Source: a virus. From it: a DNA stretch of 64,000 nucleotides. Shown here in pieces: positions 54,318-61,188 of this stretch. Each line of letters begins with the position of its first letter. The stretch's first letter is position 1. The DNA is taken from positions 1 to 64,000 of IMG/VR virus record IMGVR_UViG_3300031576_000018; one strand, written 5' to 3'. A program made the position numbers and the translations under genes. The notes beneath the pieces were generated by a model. That model made no database searches and had not been told where the DNA came from. It was given only the letters and a program-made list of their open reading frames with translations.

Positions 54318-54538
54318 CTTTAGTTGATACAAAAGGGAACATGGTTAATTTAGACATTAATATGGTAGAAAGCTTTTTAATTGATAAAGAGAAAACTAAG
54401 TTTTCATTACGGGTGTGGCGAATGGACGAACCCACGCTTATGAGGTTGCCAACAGACTTTATCATAACAAAGACAGAAGCTAAGATATTCTGTGAAATGT
54501 GGGTTCAGTCTCACTTAGTTAGAATAGGGGCTAAATAA
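54311..54538 (+). CDS. hypothetical protein
   Basis: 75 residues, mixed alpha/beta (SFLIDKEKTKFSLRVWRMDE). GAGGAG precedes the ATG by a few bases; it abuts the next gene. Not recognised. Confidence 0.55.
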   Translation: MLTLVDTKGNMVNLDINMVESFLIDKEKTKFSLRVWRMDEPTLMRLPTDFIITKTEAKIFCEMWVQSHLVRIGAK

Positions 54539-54724
54539 ATGAGGGAGTATCAATTAAACGCGGTTGTTGAAAACTTTGACCAAATTACCGAGTACATTAT
54601 CCAAGAACTTGTTCCTGTTGTAGTTCTAGAAGAGCAGGTTAAAAGAATGATCATCTTACCTTGGGAAGATTACTTTACGATAAAATGTAGGCTACTAAAG
54701 GTTGAGTTGAAGGAAAATACTTAA
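54539..54724 (+). CDS. hypothetical protein
   Basis: 61 residues, a short acidic helix-rich protein (YQLNAVVENFDQITEYIIQE). Starts directly after the previous stop and is followed immediately by the next gene. Not recognised. Confidence 0.5.
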   Translation: MREYQLNAVVENFDQITEYIIQELVPVVVLEEQVKRMIILPWEDYFTIKCRLLKVELKENT

Positions 54725-55096
54725 GTGGATAAAATGGAACTGCTTAAGCAAGCACAACAGAAAGTAGAGAGAAAGAAGAAAACCCTTTCTAAAAAATCAG
54801 CCAAGAAGCAAATATTGAGTTATTTCAGAATGAGGTATAAAGAACAATACCAAGAAACCTATGTTCCCAGTGCAAATGTACAGTTTACTCTGGAGCACAT
54901 CTTAGGTTTATTTGATGAAGACTTAACGCTCTTAAAACAATCCATTGACTGGTTAATGAAACACTATGAGGAAATGCCAAATATTAATCTAGATGTATTC
55001 CCTAGACCGTCTATTGTTGTTTTACATAGGTGGGGAAGCTATATCTCACAACAGCTAAATAAGCCAGAAATTGATCCAAGATTTGGAATACTATAG
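54725..55096 (+). CDS. hypothetical protein
   Basis: 123 residues from GTG 54725 (ATG 54734 also possible). A basic helical N-terminus (AQQKVERKKKTLSKKSAKKQ) precedes a helical domain with FDEDLTLLKQSIDWLMKHYE. It could be a nucleic-acid-associated replication accessory protein, but no family is recognised. Confidence 0.55.
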   Translation: MDKMELLKQAQQKVERKKKTLSKKSAKKQILSYFRMRYKEQYQETYVPSANVQFTLEHILGLFDEDLTLLKQSIDWLMKHYEEMPNINLDVFPRPSIVVLHRWGSYISQQLNKPEIDPRFGIL

Positions 55097-55105
55097 GAGG
55101 TTGGT

Positions 55106-55483
55106 ATGAAGAAACAGAAAGTGATAAGAATAGAAAAACCAGAAAATTTAATGTCCGGTTTAATATCTGCGTCACAACGCATTAAACGAGTAAGACATTA
55201 CTTTTATGCGTGTAAAGTCTGAGAACGTTTTGCCTTTCTCTCTGCCCAAGAAGATATTGAAAAAGAGGTTGTGGGTGAGTTGGTTTCTTTGGGGTTTAAA
55301 GAGATAGATACGTGCGGATTAGTAGAAGACAAGTATTACCTTATTGTAGACTTTGAGAAAATGAAATTTATGTTTGTTGAAGAAATTTATGAACTAGATG
55401 ATTTTTCCACGCCTGGTTTTTATCTAGAACAGTTGATATTTAACGAGCACACAACAAATTGGGCAAATAACTCAGAAGATTAA
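55106..55483 (+). pseudogene. open frame interrupted by a TGA
   Basis: Starting at the ATG at 55106 with AGGAGG upstream, 38 codons run to a TGA at 55220-55222. In the same frame a further 86 codons continue to a normal stop at 55483 (ERFAFLSAQEDIEKEV, then YYLIVDFEKMKFMFVEEI). Both halves look like coding sequence, and nothing in the middle looks like a start signal except a GTG at 55271 without a good ribosome site. It may be a disabled gene, a readthrough gene, or an artefact. Confidence 0.6.
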
Positions 55484-55509
55484 GACAGGTAATTAACTCG
55501 TTTATTTTG

Positions 55510-55538
55510 TTTACAATTATACCTTTTTATGGTATAAT
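55510..55538 (+). promoter_or_regulatory. early promoter, copy 3
   Basis: TTTACA (55510-55515), 17 bases, TATAAT (55533-55538), the third member of the early promoter family. Its leader has no strong hairpin, unlike copies 1 and 2. Confidence 0.85.
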
Positions 55539-55592
55539 ATTTAGACTTTCAGGCAGTTTTAACTAAATTTATTTTAATTGGGAGAATAAAAA

Positions 55593-55835
55593 ATGATGAC
55601 AACAATTCCGTTTACAGTTTCTATACTGGCAAAACCATTAAAGGAGATAATCACACAACTTAACTTTGTGAAAGCGCACAAAGCAGTTATCCCAGAGCTA
55701 GAGAATGTTGTTTTGGAGAAAGACGATAAAGGTTGTCTACAACTTTGTGGAACAGACTTAGAAGTTTACATGACAGTTTCTACTAAAATTCGTGTAGCCG
55801 GTGACTTTAAACCAGGAGATAAAAAATATTTGTAA
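55593..55835 (+). CDS. sliding-clamp domain I-like mini protein
   Basis: 80 residues. The order and spacing of residues match domain I of bacterial DNA polymerase III beta (DnaN): an N-terminal helix (KPLKEIITQLNFVKAHKAV), IPELENVVLE in place of the clamp IPIL-strand, then CLQLCGTDLEVYMTVS as the next clamp strand pair. It ends before domains II and III and is much shorter than a 360-residue clamp. It could be a minimal clamp piece that binds host clamp subunits or interaction partners, or a relic. First gene after the third early promoter. Confidence 0.55.
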   Translation: MMTTIPFTVSILAKPLKEIITQLNFVKAHKAVIPELENVVLEKDDKGCLQLCGTDLEVYMTVSTKIRVAGDFKPGDKKYL

Positions 55836-56113
55836 TGAAAGTACAAGACTTAATTAGGATGCTCCACGAAGAATACTTACTTTTAAAGAAGCGGAAGTAT
55901 AAGATTGAAAACACACCTCAAGTCTCTGTATACGAAGTTTGCGGCCAAGACGAAAAGAATATTCTGATCAGCCTAATTAACTTGTCTTCGGATGACTTAG
56001 ACCGAATTTTCCATATTGACCTACCTTGTGTTGAAGATTTTGTATGGGAATTTCAAGAAAGAGATAAACTAACTATTCATCAATTACCGCACAAACAACG
56101 TAAACTAGAGTAA
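55835..56113 (+). CDS. hypothetical protein
   Basis: 92 residues, charged and helical at first (LIRMLHEEYLLLKKRKYKIE), then strand-rich. It starts at the last base of the clamp-like gene, so the two are coupled. No family recognised. Confidence 0.55.
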   Translation: MKVQDLIRMLHEEYLLLKKRKYKIENTPQVSVYEVCGQDEKNILISLINLSSDDLDRIFHIDLPCVEDFVWEFQERDKLTIHQLPHKQRKLE

Positions 56114-56138
56114 TTAAATTTTAAAAGAGGACTTACTT

Positions 56139-56429
56139 ATGTTTACACAACTTGCGCTGATTACACTTACAACCGTTTCTTTTTACGCAGATAAATTTGA
56201 AGGAAAGCGAACAGCTTCTGGAGAAATCTTTCACCAGGAGTCTTATTATGCTGCCCATAGAACACTTCCCTTTGGAACCTGGGTACAGTTGAATCATAAA
56301 GGGAGGATTGTATTTGTTCAGGTAGTAGACCGTTGTAATTGTAAAGGGATTGATATTTCTAAACGTGCTTTTCGAGCCTTGGGCTTACTAGAACAAGGTG
56401 TTTTGAAAGATGTTCAATTAACTTATTAA
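56139..56429 (+). CDS. RlpA-like double-psi beta-barrel protein
   Basis: 96 residues. After a short hydrophobic start (FTQLALITLTTVS) the protein follows the RlpA/DPBB pattern: FYADKFEGKRTASGEIF, then AAHRTLPFGTWVQ, VVDRCNCKGIDIS and ALGLLEQGV. Asp in the DRC block matches the conserved Asp of RlpA-type lytic transglycosylases. A complete barrel without the SPOR domain. It probably binds or modifies peptidoglycan; in an early region it could modify or protect the envelope. AAGAGG precedes the ATG. Confidence 0.7.
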   Translation: MFTQLALITLTTVSFYADKFEGKRTASGEIFHQESYYAAHRTLPFGTWVQLNHKGRIVFVQVVDRCNCKGIDISKRAFRALGLLEQGVLKDVQLTY

Positions 56430-56442
56430 AAGGAAAAAGATT

Positions 56443-56796
56443 ATGCAAATAGATTTAAAAGAAAATAGCGTCATTATTGACGGAATTGAGTATGAAAAGA
56501 AACAGCCGCCTCTATCTGATTTTTGTATTATACGCACCTATTCAGCGGGTGTGTTCGCAGGGTATGTAAAAGAAAAACGAGGACACGAACTAGATTTAAC
56601 AGACGTAATTCGACTTCACTACTGGGGAGGGGCTTGCAGCCTAAGTCAGTTGTCTCAAGAAGGAGTAAAGGAGCCGAACGTGTGCAGATTCTCGGTGGTT
56701 GTTCCTTTTCAAACAGTTAACGGCTGGATTGAAATTATACCTTGCACCGCTGCCGCAGAAAAAAATATTAAGGGAGTAAAGACGTGGAAAAGTTGA
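56443..56796 (+). CDS. DUF6948-like phage protein
   Basis: 117 residues. IIRTYSAGVFAGYVKEKRG, HYWGGACSLSQLSQEGV and WIEIIPCTAAAEKNIKG follow a conserved phage protein of unknown function, recalled as DUF6948. In other phages such genes are recalled next to Gly-rich repeat genes, as here. AAAGG precedes the ATG. The DUF number is from memory; the similarity pattern is stronger than the name. Confidence 0.6.
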   Translation: MQIDLKENSVIIDGIEYEKKQPPLSDFCIIRTYSAGVFAGYVKEKRGHELDLTDVIRLHYWGGACSLSQLSQEGVKEPNVCRFSVVVPFQTVNGWIEIIPCTAAAEKNIKGVKTWKS

Positions 56797-57038
56797 CGAA
56801 TCCTTTTTTCAATCATACTTACACAGGCGATGGCTGTGGCAGTGGCAGTGGCGATGGCAGTGGCGATGGCAGTGGCTATTATGGCAGTGGCGATGGCTGT
56901 GGCTGTGGCAGTGGCTGTGGCAGTGGCTGTGGCAGTGGCGATGGCAGTGGCGATGGCAGTGGCTATGGCAGTGGCTATGGCGATGGCTATGGCAGTGGCG
57001 ATGGCGATGGCTATGGCAGTGGCTGTGGCTATGGTTAA
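56784..57038 (+). CDS. Gly-repeat protein
   Basis: 84 residues from GTG 56784 with GGGAG upstream. After a short ordinary N-terminus (EKLTNPFFNHTYTGD) every second residue is Gly and the other is Ser, Asp, Cys or Tyr (GSGYGSGYGDGYGSG). This is encoded by tandem GGCNNT hexamers. Such a protein would be flexible, possibly metal- or aggregate-prone through Cys and Asp. It overlaps the DUF6948-like gene by 13 bases. Confidence 0.65.
   Translation: MEKLTNPFFNHTYTGDGCGSGSGDGSGDGSGYYGSGDGCGCGSGCGSGCGSGDGSGDGSGYGSGYGDGYGSGDGDGYGSGCGYG
56829..57036 (+). repeat. tandem GGCNNT hexamer array
   Basis: About 34 consecutive hexamers drawn from GGCAGT, GGCGAT, GGCTGT and GGCTAT. One TATTATGGC interruption lies at 56877-56885. 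Copies combine into 12- and 18-base patterns. The array can change length by slippage without breaking the frame because the unit is six bases. Confidence 0.85.
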
Positions 57039-57054
57039 AAAAAGGAATTTGTCA

Positions 57055-57064
57055 CCCCCCCCCC
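57055..57064 (+). repeat. C10 homopolymer
   Basis: Ten consecutive Cs follow the Gly-repeat gene by about 17 bases. It is the longest homopolymer seen in this part of the genome and could be phase-variable, but it lies after the stop of the gene in the reading frame favoured here. Confidence 0.8.
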
Positions 57065-57107
57065 TGTTAGCCAAGGAACAAAGCATATTTAGGTAAAGGA
57101 GAAATTA

Positions 57108-57440
57108 ATGGGAGTTGTACAAGCAAGTAAAGTAGATGTGACTAAAGAATTAATAGGGAAGATGGAGAAGCACGTTAAACGTGTTTTGGAAAACTTCGCC
57201 TCTGACTTCTATGACCACGATGTGAAAGAAATAGAGGAGTATGCTAAGGAGGCCGAACCGCCTAAACTTTTGTGGAGTATTAGGGAATCTGGAACCTGGT
57301 TAATTCCGCTTATACCAGAGCAGGAAGAGAGGATAGAACAGATTAAAGAGCAATATAAAGACCACAGGGTAATTGAGTATTTCATAGTCGATGTGAAAAA
57401 AGGAACACTTAAAAAGATTTATTTTTACAATTCACAATAG
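57108..57440 (+). CDS. hypothetical protein
   Basis: 110 residues, helical first half (VKRVLENFASDFYDHDVKEI) and strand-rich second half. AAAGGAG precedes the ATG. Not recognised; it is first after the repeat locus and may mark the start of the replication-associated block. Confidence 0.55.
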   Translation: MGVVQASKVDVTKELIGKMEKHVKRVLENFASDFYDHDVKEIEEYAKEAEPPKLLWSIRESGTWLIPLIPEQEERIEQIKEQYKDHRVIEYFIVDVKKGTLKKIYFYNSQ

Positions 57441-57451
57441 GGAGGTTTACC

Positions 57452-57976
57452 ATGATCGTCAATTTAAGAGACTTTTTAAGCACCTATGTACAAGAGGCAG
57501 TAGGGGAGTGGCTAGAAGTACAGGATATCCCGCAAAGTAAGCATGAACTCTTTTATAGCGTGCTTAGAAAGAAAATTCAGGAAAGGGTTGAAGGATTTCT
57601 TCACCGTAACGCGATTATAGCTACGGCAATTGAAATAGCCAGACATGACGAGTTTAAACCAGATAAATTAAAGCTAGTGTGGCAAAATTCTCAAATAGGC
57701 GAAATAGTCTTAGCGGGAAAGGTTATTGGGCAAGCAAGAACATTCCCAATAAACGGTATGAGCACAAACATTTATATCTTGGATAAAATTTCAGACGCTT
57801 TAATTGTGGAGGTGGATAGTTTTTACTCAGGAAACGAACCAGAGAAACCTGAGTTTGTTATTGTCCATCCCAACAAGGGTCAGTCTAAATACAGTTACAG
57901 TCTTATCTTCACTCAGTGGGAAGATGTACAAAAGGTCGTAGATGGATTTTTTAACGTAAAAGAGTGGGGTAAGTAG
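57452..57976 (+). CDS. hypothetical protein
   Basis: 174 residues, mixed alpha/beta, with N-terminal helices (LSTYVQEAVGEWLEVQDIPQ) and strands (IGEIVLAGKVIGQARTF). GGGAGG precedes the ATG. It lies directly before a winged-helix gene. No family recognised. Confidence 0.55.
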   Translation: MIVNLRDFLSTYVQEAVGEWLEVQDIPQSKHELFYSVLRKKIQERVEGFLHRNAIIATAIEIARHDEFKPDKLKLVWQNSQIGEIVLAGKVIGQARTFPINGMSTNIYILDKISDALIVEVDSFYSGNEPEKPEFVIVHPNKGQSKYSYSLIFTQWEDVQKVVDGFFNVKEWGK

Positions 57977-57978
57977 AT

Positions 57979-58347
57979 ATGTCTAAAACCTACCCACTTC
58001 TTAAGCCTTTAAACAATGAAGTTGTTATTTTAGTTCCTCCTTTACTTGCCAAAGAAATTGGTGTGTTAGAAGCTATCTTTTTACAACAAGTTCATGAGTG
58101 GTTAGAAGCAATAGAGAAAGTTGACCCAGAGACAGAAGAAAACCCAGTTAATTATATTCGCAGACCTAAAAAAGTGTGGCTGAGCGAACTACCTTTTATA
58201 ACTTTTTCAGAGTATGACCGAGTAATTGCAAGTCTACACCCTAAAGGATTATTGACTTTTAAGAATGATTATGACCATTTAACTATGCGGATTGATTATG
58301 AGAAATTGGCTACCTACAAAGGTCATTTGGTGAGCACAGAGCGTTAG
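57979..58347 (+). CDS. winged-helix protein related to the initiators
   Basis: 122 residues. The first 60 (LKPLNNEVVILVPPLLAKEI, GVLEAIFLQQVHEWLEA) match the N-terminal domain of the 58427 product, followed by SELPFITFSEYDRVIASLHP as the recognition-helix equivalent. It lacks the C-terminal domain, so it is a one-domain paralogue, possibly a regulator of the same sites. It starts two bases after the previous stop. Confidence 0.65.
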   Translation: MSKTYPLLKPLNNEVVILVPPLLAKEIGVLEAIFLQQVHEWLEAIEKVDPETEENPVNYIRRPKKVWLSELPFITFSEYDRVIASLHPKGLLTFKNDYDHLTMRIDYEKLATYKGHLVSTER

Positions 58348-58359
58348 ATAAAAAAATAG

Positions 58360-58390
58360 CCCCACTGTTTTTCAATATGTTACAATGGGG
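58360..58390. promoter_or_regulatory. operator-like inverted repeat
   Basis: Arms CCCCACTG (58360-58367) and CAATGGGG (58383-58390), one mismatch, overlap the extended -10 at 58378-58386. The overlap suggests that a protein bound here would control the promoter of the initiator gene. Confidence 0.5.
58378..58386 (+). promoter_or_regulatory. extended -10 promoter
   Basis: TGTTACAAT (TG 58378-58379, TACAAT 58381-58386), no clear -35. Transcription would start near 58393, upstream of GGAG (58411) and the ATG at 58427. Confidence 0.45.
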
Positions 58391-58426
58391 AAATAAATCT
58401 TTTTTGAATTGGAGATATTGTACCTC

Positions 58427-59275
58427 ATGTCTAAGACTTTAATCAATGAAGCCCCCTTATTAATTCCCCGCACTTTAGCTAAATACCTTGGTTTATTGGA
58501 TGCTATTTTCCTACAACAAGTTCATTTCTGGGTAGAAATTAACAAACAAGCAGGAAGAAATCTAAAAAAAGGTGATTATTGGATGTATCTCTCCTCAGAA
58601 GGCTGGATAGAAGAACTTCCCTTCTTGTGTGAAAAAACAATAAAAAATATTATTGTTAGACTAAAGAAATTAAATTTGTTAATTGTTGACCATTTAGATA
58701 AGAATCATTTTAATCGCACAAATTGGTTTCGTGTTAACTATGAAGAGCTAGAAAGATTAGAAGTTTCTTGGTTAGAAGAGAAAGAAGAGAAAGCCAGATT
58801 AAAATTTTTTGCACTCGCTGTTAAAGAAGTGGAAGAAGAATTAGAAGAGTCAATGGGTTCTAAAATACCAGATAGATTGGGTAAATTTACCCAATGCATT
58901 AGTGAACCAAATACCCAATCAGAAAGGGTAACTGACGCACAATCTAAACAGAGAGTAACAGAGATAACAAAAACAACTTCTTCCGAAGAAAAAGATTACC
59001 CAATGGATATAGAGGAAGAGGACAAAGAACTACGAGAAGATTTTGAGTTAGTGTGGGGAGATTTTCCTAAGAAAGATTCTCATAAGGAAAAGCACTGGTT
59101 AAGATATAAACAGCTCAAACCAAAAATAAAACTAGTTAAATTAGCTTTAGACCTTTTAGAAGAACAAACAAACGGACAAGTAAAATTCTATCCCAACTTT
59201 GATAACTTTCTTACTTCTTTTGTAGCTAAGAAAACCAGTTCTGATGACTACGACCCTAAAACAGGGATTCTTTAG
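58427..59275 (+). CDS. winged-helix replication initiator-like protein
   Basis: 282 residues. ATG 58427 is favoured over TTG 58409 because its sequence aligns with the paralogue at 57979 and GGAG lies upstream. An N-terminal winged helix (LIPRTLAKYLGLLDAIFLQQ; TIKNIIVRLKKLNLLIVDH), an acidic linker and a C-terminal domain (WGDFPKKDSHKEKHWLRYKQ) resemble lambda O/DnaD-like initiators. The DNA for its linker holds a 20-base palindrome and a matching half-site. The DnaC-like loader follows two genes later. Confidence 0.65.
   Translation: MSKTLINEAPLLIPRTLAKYLGLLDAIFLQQVHFWVEINKQAGRNLKKGDYWMYLSSEGWIEELPFLCEKTIKNIIVRLKKLNLLIVDHLDKNHFNRTNWFRVNYEELERLEVSWLEEKEEKARLKFFALAVKEVEEELEESMGSKIPDRLGKFTQCISEPNTQSERVTDAQSKQRVTEITKTTSSEEKDYPMDIEEEDKELREDFELVWGDFPKKDSHKEKHWLRYKQLKPKIKLVKLALDLLEEQTNGQVKFYPNFDNFLTSFVAKKTSSDDYDPKTGIL
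58876..58920. repeat. palindromic iteron-like sites in the initiator gene
   Basis: ATTGGGTAAATTTACCCAAT (58876-58895) is a perfect palindrome; a further half-site TACCCAATC lies at 58912-58920, 24 bases after the second half-site. They fall in linker DNA, so they are candidates for origin binding sites of this protein. Confidence 0.6.
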
Positions 59276-59277
59276 TT

Positions 59278-59523
59278 ATGCCAAATATATTACCGTTTCC
59301 TACAGGGGATAGTCTTGAGGGTGTAAGCACTAAAGCACCTACTGGTGTTAACGTAGACGTGGTTTGTGCGAATTGTAGAGGTGTATTCGTTACAAGTGTT
59401 AGCGAAGAAGAGCTGCTCAGAGGCGCATTAAAGGTTCATTTGCCTTTTCCTGCTGCGTGTCCTAATTGTGGTGTTATGCGTAAAAAATTTAGACTGCTTG
59501 AGGATGATTGGATAGATGAGTGA
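59278..59523 (+). CDS. zinc-ribbon protein
   Basis: 81 residues with two CxxC knuckles, VVCANCRGVF and AACPNCGVMRKKF, spaced like a zinc ribbon. Such small proteins bind nucleic acid or help transcription or replication complexes. ATG starts two bases after the initiator stop; it overlaps the loader by eight bases. Confidence 0.65.
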   Translation: MPNILPFPTGDSLEGVSTKAPTGVNVDVVCANCRGVFVTSVSEEELLRGALKVHLPFPAACPNCGVMRKKFRLLEDDWIDE

Positions 59524-60052
59524 TGAGATATTAGGTCGATATGGAATAGGAAAATCCTATAGAGGTTTACAGCTTCAACACAGTAAATCTGCTTTTGTTG
59601 CTTCAGAAGTTTCAAGTTACTTAGAAAGACTTAAAACCCATGTTCAAGAAGGAACGGGTTTACTTTTCCAAGGTGCTGGGAATACAGGTAAATCAGCTTT
59701 GGCTTCTATAATTTGCCGAGAGGCAATTCTAAAGCATTACTATCCTGCTTATTTTATGTCTTTAGATGATCTTCTTCTTTTAGACAACGCTCGTTGGAAG
59801 ATGAAACAGTACCAAGAAGAGTATTCCAAGAAGGTAGAGAAGCCTAAGATTTTAGTTTTAGATGACGTACCTTTTGTTTCTAACAAAGCGAAAAGTCCAG
59901 AAGAATTAATAAAACAGGTTCTTGCTAAGAGGCTTAGAGAGAATAATGTAACCATTTTTACAACTAAAAGCCTGAAAAATATTAAAGAGCCTATTCCAGA
60001 ATTGATGTTGAGAAAGAACAAAATTATAGAGTGTACGGTGGAATATGTTTGA
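59516..60052 (+). CDS. DnaC-like helicase loader ATPase
   Basis: 178 residues. Walker A GAGNTGKSA (about 53-61), Walker B ILVLDDV (about 112-118) and a sensor-like TIFTTKS follow the IstB/DnaC AAA+ pattern. The size and location between an initiator and the DnaB-like helicase suit a loader that places helicase on the origin. It overlaps both neighbours slightly. Confidence 0.82.
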   Translation: MSDEILGRYGIGKSYRGLQLQHSKSAFVASEVSSYLERLKTHVQEGTGLLFQGAGNTGKSALASIICREAILKHYYPAYFMSLDDLLLLDNARWKMKQYQEEYSKKVEKPKILVLDDVPFVSNKAKSPEELIKQVLAKRLRENNVTIFTTKSLKNIKEPIPELMLRKNKIIECTVEYV

Positions 60053-60500
60053 AGGGAACATTTCTAATCAGCCCGCGGCTACTATAGGCTGGTATTATGA
60101 TGTACTTCTGATTATTAAGTATCCAAAATTATTTCGATGGGCTAAAAAAAGTATGCCTTCTATACTTAAGTTTCTTTATCAACGTAACGAATTGGCGATA
60201 GCCCAAATGGAATTGTATTTCAAAGACTACAATGTCAAAGTAGTCGTAGACCATCCAAACCTGAAAAAGATATTTGATGACGAATATAACACAGTAGCGG
60301 TAGGACACATCTCACAGCTTAGCCAGTTGCCTTATTTTAGGGTTTTTACGACAGATAAGCGTTTTATAGGTCTAAGTGGAATTGTACGTTATATTATGCC
60401 TTTTAAGCAGTTTATAAAAGAAGACAAACAACTTAAAGATAATGTAGCTGGTTTTGCAGAAATGATGATTGAGCTTGGAGAAAGGTTGAAGAAAGAATGA
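60045..60500 (+). CDS. hypothetical protein
   Basis: 151 residues with an amphipathic start and mixed folds (WYYDVLLIIKYPKLFRWAKK, then VVVDHPNLKKIFDDEYNTVA). Not recognised. It lies between the loader and two further small genes, so it is probably a replication accessory. Confidence 0.5.
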   Translation: MFEGNISNQPAATIGWYYDVLLIIKYPKLFRWAKKSMPSILKFLYQRNELAIAQMELYFKDYNVKVVVDHPNLKKIFDDEYNTVAVGHISQLSQLPYFRVFTTDKRFIGLSGIVRYIMPFKQFIKEDKQLKDNVAGFAEMMIELGERLKKE

Positions 60501-60757
60501 GCTACACCAAAAGAGAAGTACAGAAAGACACATTAGCAATTCTAAAAAGCATTAAAGGTTACGAGCTAGTGCAAATTGTTCCTGCCTGTTTTTCAGACCC
60601 AGAAAAGGAACAAATGTTTCAGTTTGTTCCATTTAACAAGATTGAAGACAATGTAATAACCATTTATACCCGCTTTTGTAATGATGAGGTGGTGGAGCAA
60701 ATAAAAAGAATCCATAAAGAGTTTTATTCGTATTTGTATTTGGGACAAAAAGAATGA
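60497..60757 (+). CDS. hypothetical protein
   Basis: 86 residues, helical with a charged N-terminus (SYTKREVQKDTLAILKSIKG). ATGA overlap with the upstream gene. Function unknown. Confidence 0.5.
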   Translation: MSYTKREVQKDTLAILKSIKGYELVQIVPACFSDPEKEQMFQFVPFNKIEDNVITIYTRFCNDEVVEQIKRIHKEFYSYLYLGQKE

Positions 60758-61188
60758 CAGAACATAGAAAGTATAAGCGAATTAAAGAGAACAGAGGTAG
60801 AAGTCAAATACTTCGCAGCACTACGTTAAGTATTTCTAGGTTGTATGGGAAGGGGCTAAGTGTAAAAAGCATATCAAAAAAGTTAGGTATTTCTACAACC
60901 ACCATATACACGTATATAAAAAGTTTAGGCGTAAAAAAGGAAAGTTTACTATCGCCACAGCAGCTAGTTTTAAGAAAATGTGTAGCGTCTCTGCTATGTA
61001 TTAAAATGCCGCCAGCGGCATTGAAAAAAATTCTTAAATTGAAACAAACTAAAAAAGTCATTAGAGCTTGGGAGAACCAGTATGGCTATTCCGAGGATTA
61101 TTTTAACAAGGGTTTAACTTTAATTAAGTATAAGGTACTACAAAATCCTCCAAAGAAAAAGGGTAGCAAACGGGTTAAAGAGAGGTGA
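60754..61188 (+). CDS. helix-turn-helix protein
   Basis: 144 residues. A resolvase/homeodomain-type HTH lies at about 27-60 (SISRLYGKGLSVKSISKKLG, ISTTTIYTYIKSLG), followed by a basic helical region and a Lys-rich tail (NPPKKKGSKRVKER). Likely a DNA-binding regulator within the replication operon. It overlaps the helicase gene by four bases. Confidence 0.65.
   Translation: MTEHRKYKRIKENRGRSQILRSTTLSISRLYGKGLSVKSISKKLGISTTTIYTYIKSLGVKKESLLSPQQLVLRKCVASLLCIKMPPAALKKILKLKQTKKVIRAWENQYGYSEDYFNKGLTLIKYKVLQNPPKKKGSKRVKER

Noticed and set aside
55220-55222. Genome-wide recoding of TGA
   Set aside because: Many genes end in TGA with the next start coupled to it, so TGA is a normal stop here.
56829-57036. 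CRISPR-like appearance of the repeat array
   Set aside because: Units are six bases with no spacers, so it is a tandem coding repeat.
56709-57096. Ala/Val and Ala/Thr reading frames over the hexamer array, on both strands
   Set aside because: They are by-products of the GGCNNT repeat. The Gly frame has the start signal and an ordinary N-terminus.
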